This document shows positions 34,507 through 40,655 of a stretch of 40,655 bases of DNA, one piece after another; position 1 is the first letter of the stretch, and every line of letters starts with the position of its first letter. The notes under the pieces were generated by a model. That model ran no database searches and was not told the origin of the DNA. It was given only the letters and a program-made list of their open reading frames with translations. Position numbers and translations under genes: made by a program. The stretch comes from Sphaeroforma sirkka (taxonomy: Eukaryota; Opisthokonta; Ichthyosporea; Ichthyophonida), in contig LUCW03001393.1 of assembly GCA_001586965.3 (NCBI GenBank), positions 1 to 40,655 of the forward strand, in the 5' to 3' direction.

Positions 34507-35892
34507 CCGACGGCTTGCTTGAGCTGTTCACGATGGGCTCTCACAGTTCGACCACCTCGTAAAAACATACGGGCCACGGACTACGAATAAGTCGTTTTCA
34601 ACCCACGCAGTTGGAGTCTCAACAATTCCACACAATGTTACCAACCTCGAGCGGCTCAAGCTCGGTTGCAGTTGCTGTGGCATTTGCAATGTGTTTCGCT
34701 TGTGCCTTCAGCAAATTCTTGCGGGCCAAATACAAGATTTTCCATGAGGTCTCGTCTTGACCCCGCATCACTAGTTCAATTGGCAAACAATCAGATCCCG
34801 CATGAACTGTTTGGTTATATGCGAGTATCACCTCCCATATATCCTTCGCCGTACGAGAGGCTAAACTCTTGTTCAACCAGTCCTTTTTTTTAGTACGATT
34901 GGCCTCGTGACGCTTAACTGTGGTAACATGGACATGTACCCCAATCGAGCCCAAAATCCAACACAATCGCTGATATCGAACTCTTTGCCTGAGTTAACAA
35001 CAATTTCATTGGGTATCCCAAATAGTAGCAACATATCGATGACTACCCTCAAAGTAACCAGAGATGCCCTGTTCGACAACTCATGGCCCCAATCCACTTT
35101 GTGAACTTATCTTGCGCTAGCACGATCATCCGAGTGCCCTGTTTCTGATTGCGCGCGATATAGAACACATCCACGTGAATTCGCTGCATGAAGTACCAGG
35201 CTTCTACGACAGTAGCAGGTAACCCTCGAGCCATGTCGCGTCGCATAAGTGCACATGGCCTGCAATTCTAAATCACCCTGCGGCATTCTTGCTCCTTCAT
35301 TTCTTCATTGGTGACCTTTCGGTAAAAGTCAGCCAATCTCTTGTAACCAACGTGAGCAAGATCCTGATGTAGCTCGAGTAGTAGCTCATCTGTGGTTGGT
35401 TTATCCCCGTCACCTAGCAACGTCATCACCACAGCAACCGCATCAATCCCGGTGAGTCTAAATAATATATCCATGTCACCCATTTCTTTACCCCTTGACT
35501 TATGAAAGTGTAAAGTTGAAGTTTTGTAATTGTAGGAACCAACGTCGAATTTGCCGCCCTCGCACAGTATCATCATCACCCAAACGCTTCCAGAGTCCTA
35601 ACAACGGCAAATGGTCGATTTCTACATAGACTTGACCAGGTGGTCAATCAAGTATAATCGACCAGCGATCAAAAGCCCAGACGACAGCTAATGCCTCTAA
35701 CTCTGTGATCGAATACAACTGCTGCGCTGGGTTCCATCATGTCGATGCAAAGGATACCGGTACTACATCTTCGGTTCTAGTAACGTACAGTGCTGCCCCA
35801 CAGCCCATCCTACTAGCGTCTGTGCGTAGTATTAGCACGTCATTCTCTTGTGGTGAAGCTAACGCTGGTGCCTGATCCAACACCTCGAGGAA

Positions 35893-37632
35893 CCTATCCC
35901 ACGCACGCTGTTTCTCTACTCCCCATTCAAAAGTTACTTCCTTCGTCAAAAGTCTAGCCAACGGTTCTAAGACTGAGGAGAAGTCCGGTACATATCTATG
36001 CCACCAGTTAGTTGTGGCATATAGACTACGTAGCTCTTCTTTGCTATCGGGCATTCGCATTGTCCGCACAGTCTGTGCGGCCTCGTCCTTAATTGACGAG
36101 GACCCACTTCCAATAATCCGCCCAAGGAACTCTACCTTCAACTTCATGAATTCACACTTCGACAGACGGACCTTGACATTCCGTTCTTTTAGTCTGCGTA
36201 ATACCCTCTTCAGTAAGGTAACGTGTCCTTCCTCGGTCATAGATCCTAGGATGACATCATCAATATATATATGAAGACTCCTTCAAGATCTCTTAAAATC
36301 TCTTCTATCAGGGATTGGAATGTAAATCCCGAATCAACCAACCCCATTGGCATCTTCAAGTATCGACATCGCTTCCTTCAAAACTGAACGTGGTGTACTT
36401 CCGTGACTCATGTGCGAGTTCCACCTGCCAATAGCCACGTGCCATATCCAACTTAAAGAAATATTTATACTTCGATGCACTCCGCACCAAGTCCTCTTCC
36501 TTCGGCACTGGGAACGACCGAAACTTTACTTGCCGATTCAATGGCACCAAATTTGCACAAAAACGTCATGTGCCAGGCTCCTTCTTAGAACTACCAGTGG
36601 CTGCAGGTTCCAATCAGTCTTCCAGACACACTCCTCAATGACGTGTTCCTTAAGCATACGATGAACTTCAGTCCTGATGGCCTCTCTCTCTTTTGAGGAT
36701 TTTTTTTCCTCATAGTATATGTAAACAGGGCTAGCACCGTCGTGTAACACGATCTCATGCTCAGCCCCCCGTGATGGTAAACTTTTCGCCATCTATCCAT
36801 GCAACCTCTGTCAGCAAATCCTGAATTACCGAAGTTATCCATTCTTCCGCATGAAGCATTTCGTTCCTGGGCGACTCCTGATGGTCCCCAAGCCAAGTCT
36901 TCCTCGAACTTCAATACTTGGTTTGTTCTTGTCCTGACTGTCAGCGACGACCTAAGCACATAATCTCGTATCCATGGCCACCCAAGTAAAGGAACCTCCC
37001 AATACCTTGGCGTCAACCCTATGGAATGTCTGCTGACTCTCGTTGCCAGCAAATCCAACCATGAGATCAACCCGTCCATACGATCGGGTACGACCACCAA
37101 ACCCATCAAGCCAGTTCTCTCCAGCTGCCGATAGATCTTCTAGCTTTGATTTTGGACCAGCCCAGCCCTTTGGTAACAAGTTTACCTCAGCCCCACTATC
37201 CAGTATGGCCGATACTGCACGACCGTCAATTAGCAACTCTTCTCGCCAAATTCTTTTGCTATCTCCTAGCCGTCGTACGATCAGCCCGTTCCGTCATGCC
37301 TGCTTGCATACGGTTGCCATGTGGCCTTTCTTGCCACACCTTCGGAACTCTCCGTCAAACAAACAATCCTTGTCAAAATGGCCAGCCTTCCCACACTTGT
37401 TGTACTTGTCTCTGCTACCATTCTATCTCTGCCCTGACTCGAGCTCCTATGCCTTGTCACGTGCACCACGTGACTTCTGAATGATCGAACCTGCAATGTC
37501 TGCAAGTTTCATTGCCTCTACTAAGCTGTCTTCGTTAGCCAACTTCAAGCGTACCTCCATCTTCAACTGGTCGTCAAGTCCTTGATGTATATATGGCCAC
37601 AACCTCGTTTTCTTGCATGTTTGGTATATTAA
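35893..37632 (-). repeat. Element D internal tandem duplication, unit 1
   Basis: About 1,740 bp starting cctatcccacgcacgctg and ending ggtatattaagt. It covers the RNase H start, RT, protease and zinc-knuckle region. It is followed head to tail by unit 2 with almost identical sequence. Confidence 0.93.
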
Positions 37633-39377
37633 GTCCTATCCCACGCACGCTGTTTCTCTACTCCCCATTCAAAAGTTACTTCCTTCGTCAAAAGTCTAGC
37701 CAACGGTTCTAAGACTGAGGAGAAGTCCGGTACATATCTATGCCACCAGTTAGTTGTGGCATATAGACTACTGTAGCTCTTCTTTGCTATCGGGCATTCG
37801 CATTGTCCGCACAGTCTGTGGCCTCGTCCTTAATTGACGAGGACCCACTTCCAATAATCCGCCCAAGGAACTCTACCTTCAACTTCATGAATTCACACTT
37901 CGACAGACGGACCTTGACATTCCGTTCTTTTAGTCTGCGTAATACCCTCTTCAGTAAGGTAACGTGTCCTTCCTCGGTCATAGATCCTAGGATGACATCA
38001 TCAATATATATATGAAGACTCCTTCAAGATCTCTTAAAATCTCTTCTATCAGGGATTGGAATGTAAATCCCGAATCAACCAACCCCATTGGCATCTTCAA
38101 GTATCGACATCGCTTCCTTCAAAACTGAACGTGGTGTACTTCCGTGACTCATGTGCGAGTTCCACCTGCCAATAGCCACGTGCCATATCCAACTTAAAGA
38201 AATATTTATACTTCGATGCACTCCGCACCAAGTCCTCTTCCTTCGGCACTGGGAACGACCGAAACTTTACTTGCCGATTCAATGGCACCAAATTTGTTTG
38301 CACAAAAAACGTCATGTGCCAGGCTCCTTCTTAGGAACTACCAGTGGCTGCAGGTTCCAATCAGTCTTCCAGACACACTCCTCAATGACGTGTTCCTTAA
38401 GCATACGATGAACTTCAGTCCTGATGGCCTCTCTCTTTTGAGGATTTTTCCTTTTCCTCATAGTATATGTAAACAGGGCTAGCACCGTCGTGTAACACGA
38501 TCTCATGCTCAGCCCCGTGATGGTAAACTTTTCGCCATCTATCCATGCAACCTCTGTCAGCAAATCCTGAATTACCGAAGTTATCCATTCTTCCGCATGA
38601 AGCATTTCGTTCCTGGGCGACTCCGATGGTCCCCAAGCCAAGTCTTCCTCTCGAACTTCAATACTTGGTTTGTTCTTGTCCTGACTGTCAGCGACGACCT
38701 AAGCACATAATCTCGTATCCATGGCCACCCAAGTAAAGGAACCTCCCAATACCTTGGCGTCAACCCTATGGAATGTCTGCTGACTCTCGTTGCCAGCAAA
38801 TCCAACCATGAGATCAACCCGTCCATACGATCGGGTACGACCACCAAACCCATCAAGCCAGTTCTCTCCAGCTGCCGATAGATCTTCTAGCTTTGATTTT
38901 GGACCAGCCCAGCCCTTTGGTAACAAGTTTACCTCAGCCCCACTATCCAGTATGGCCGATACTGCACGACCGTCAATTAGCAACTCTTCTCGCCAAATTC
39001 TTTTTGCTATCTCCTAGCCGTCGTACGATCAGCCTGTTCCGTCATGCCTGCTTGCATACGGTTGCCATGTGGCCTTTCTTGCCACACCTTCGGAACTCTC
39101 CGTCAAACAAACAATCCTTGTCAAAATGGCCAGCCTTCCCACACTTGTTGTACTTGTCTCTGCTACCATTCTATCTCTGCCTGACTCGAGCCCTATGCCT
39201 TGTCACGTGCACCACGTGACTTCTGAATGATCGAACCTGCAATGTCTGCAAGTTTCATTGCCTCTACTAAGCTGTCTTCGTTAGCCAACTCAAGCGTACC
39301 TCCATCTTCAACTGGTCGTCAAGTCCTTGATGTATATGGCCACAACCTCGTTTTCTTGCATGTTTGGTATATTAAGT
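37633..39377 (-). repeat. Element D internal tandem duplication, unit 2
   Basis: About 1,745 bp, the same content as unit 1. After ggtatattaagt it continues into unique gag sequence, while unit 1 continues on its left into unique RNase H sequence. The junction shares no more than one or two bases with the flanks, suggesting end joining rather than recombination between repeats. Confidence 0.93.
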
Positions 39378-39960
39378 AACAGCTCTTGAAACTTCGGTAT
39401 AAGCTCGCACAGCGCCGGTCTGCCCTAATGTGGCAAAAAACATGTCTTGTATCCGCTGGCTGAGATCGGCCCACTGCGCTATACTGCCCTGGTTCTTCCT
39501 GAACCACGCCAGAGCACGGCCACTCAAGAACGTGCTTGCATACTGGAGTTTTCCCTTGCTCTGGCACCTCATGCCCCAGATTTACTCCTTCCGCGGCAAA
39601 CATCTGCTCCATACGGTAAAAGCCATTCCTGCACTGCCGATACATCCGCCTTGCCTCCATAGACGTCAGGATTATTGAGCTTCAGTGTGGCCTCCCGACT
39701 GCAGCTCGTTGCGGTCGGCCCAACGGTTGTTGTATTTGTTGCTGTAGCTCAGCAATCTGTTGTTGATATTGCGCCATGTTGGCACCCTTCACTTGCTGCT
39801 ATAAGTTAACAACTTGTTGTTGATATTGTGCCAGGCCGGCCAAATTCTCCCTAATTTGTACCAACTCAGCCTCCATGTTATGGGCCCAGACCTGTTCAGC
39901 CGATTGGGCCGGCTGGTTTGGCGCGTACTGTGTTTTTGGCCCGACATATCTTAGTTTATG
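39378..39960 (-). other. Element D gag N-terminal region
   Basis: Minus-strand frames include a Gln-rich N-terminal segment (LAQYQQQ, QQQIAELQQQIQQ) and a retrotransposon gag motif YASTFLSGRALAWFRKNQ followed by W-x2-L. This is typical of Ty3/gypsy capsid. The Q-rich stretch is predicted to be coiled or disordered. Confidence 0.75.
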
Positions 39961-40469
39961 CTCTCTTAGTGATCCTCAGCTATGGCAGCTTGGGCGTACC
40001 CCAACGTGTCCGATACGTTACTAACTCATAGGCCCTAACGTTTGCGAAGGTTTAAAAAAGCGGAGCCGCAAGCAACCCCTGGGCTATAGAACGATAAAGC
40101 CGCTTACTTTTCCCACAAAGTGAGTTTCAACTTAATAACCTGTCTCCAAACGCCGTTACCGATCCAATGGGATAAATCCACGTTAAGTGTCCGCACGTCT
40201 TCTGGAGAGCCCAAGTCCTTTAAGCCTAGTAAACTGTACGACAAAGTCGCACTGATTACAGAATTTTACCTGGTCCTACCAAAGTTGGGCAGCCGTTATC
40301 ACACTTCCTTTTCGCTGAGAGAGAGTGCCGTCCTGATCAACGTCAATCCCCTGTTAGTCGAGACAATCCTTGAAGGGCCCCTCCAGCCGCTTATAGTAGA
40401 GGTCCCTCAGAATTTCCCAAAATTGGTCCTTACTCCAAATCCAAAAGTCGGCCTAAAAAAATAATTCTC

Positions 40470-40655
40470 ACAGTTTTGGCGCAAAAAATCATATAAAATA
40501 GTAGTAGTAGCTTTATTCTTAGGTTTTACGATAATATAAGCAGTCTTTAGTCCTTTCTGTCCTTGTTTCTTTTCTTATGTTCTTAGTGAAAGTCTCTACT
40601 CTTAACGCTGACGTGGATCGTTTTTATAGTCCGCCGACCTATCTCATCTATTCTC
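40470..40655 (-). repeat. Element D 5' LTR (3' end) and primer-binding-site region
   Basis: On the minus strand: TATAAAA (plus 40622-40628), AATAAAG (plus 40511-40517), then GCGCCAAAACTGTGAG (plus about 40482-40467). The same layout is found at 23515-23785. The rest of the LTR lies beyond the window. Confidence 0.65.

Larger units (their letters stand above)
34507..40655 (-). mobile_element. Element D: Ty3/gypsy LTR retrotransposon, runs off the window
   Basis: On the minus strand, right to left: part of the 5' LTR and primer-binding site (40655-40470), leader, a gag start near 39950, a gag capsid-like part with LSGRALAWFRKNQ (about 39480), zinc-knuckle-like motifs (CGKAGHFDKDC, CGKKGHMATVC; about 37320-37410 and again about 39060-39150), protease (ILDSGAEVNLLPK), RT (FFKLDMARGYWQVELA; YIDD near 36255), RNase H (RTDASRMGCGAALY, about 35810), an integrase zinc finger (LHQDLAHVGYKRL, about 35380) and integrase core (about 34650-35250). 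No Dam-like domain is seen. The element is clearly broken, with many interruptions and an internal tandem duplication. It ends at the B array, which either interrupts it or truncates it. Confidence 0.85.

Noticed and set aside
40120-40464. 114-residue plus-strand protein
   Set aside because: It is antisense to the leader and 5' LTR border of element D, has no recognisable family, and its end lies in the repeated LTR/leader segment.

Overview
This is nuclear DNA from a eukaryote. It holds one host gene with GT-AG introns, many (TA)n and (CA)n microsatellites, and a dense layer of Ty3/gypsy-type LTR retrotransposons with introns, spacers and repeats but no operon-like packing. An intron-rich, repeat-rich protist fits best. 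An ichthyosporean-like lineage is only a guess; nothing here fixes the taxon.

Layout. 1-2180: AT-rich DNA with a diverged tandem duplication and a tRNA-like SINE. 2180-8260 (+): Ty3/gypsy element A, with a gag-like part, protease, RT, RNase H, an N6-adenine-methyltransferase-like domain, integrase and chromodomain. 8600-10736 (-): 5' LTR and gag of a second family (B), interrupted by another SINE-like sequence. 10737-15089: no gene seen, apart from a long TA tract, a possible solo LTR, and copy 1 of an apparently undescribed CA-rich dispersed repeat. 15090-19752 (-): the only convincing host gene, a six-exon, 330-residue ZIP-family metal transporter. 20095-23503: non-coding repeats, including copies 2 and 3 of the CA-rich repeat, a 0.5-kb imperfect palindrome and a G-run direct repeat. 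23515-24235 (-): LTR and leader of a third family (D). 24756-34506 (+): a tandem LTR-internal-LTR-internal-LTR array of family B. 34507-40655 (-): element D, with gag, protease, RT, RNase H and integrase, carrying a 1.74-kb internal tandem duplication. Its 5' LTR runs off the right edge of the window.

The most informative observations are: (i) the middle LTR of the B array is a mosaic of the two outer LTRs, the expected product of unequal LTR-LTR recombination; (ii) families A and B both carry a Dam-like methyltransferase domain between RNase H and integrase, an arrangement best known from DIRS-type elements; (iii) a dispersed repeat with conserved ends and a CA-rich core flanks the ZIP gene on both sides; (iv) the ZIP gene can be fully resolved into six exons with consistent phases. 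The retroelements are treated as fossils; only element types, parts and relationships are described.
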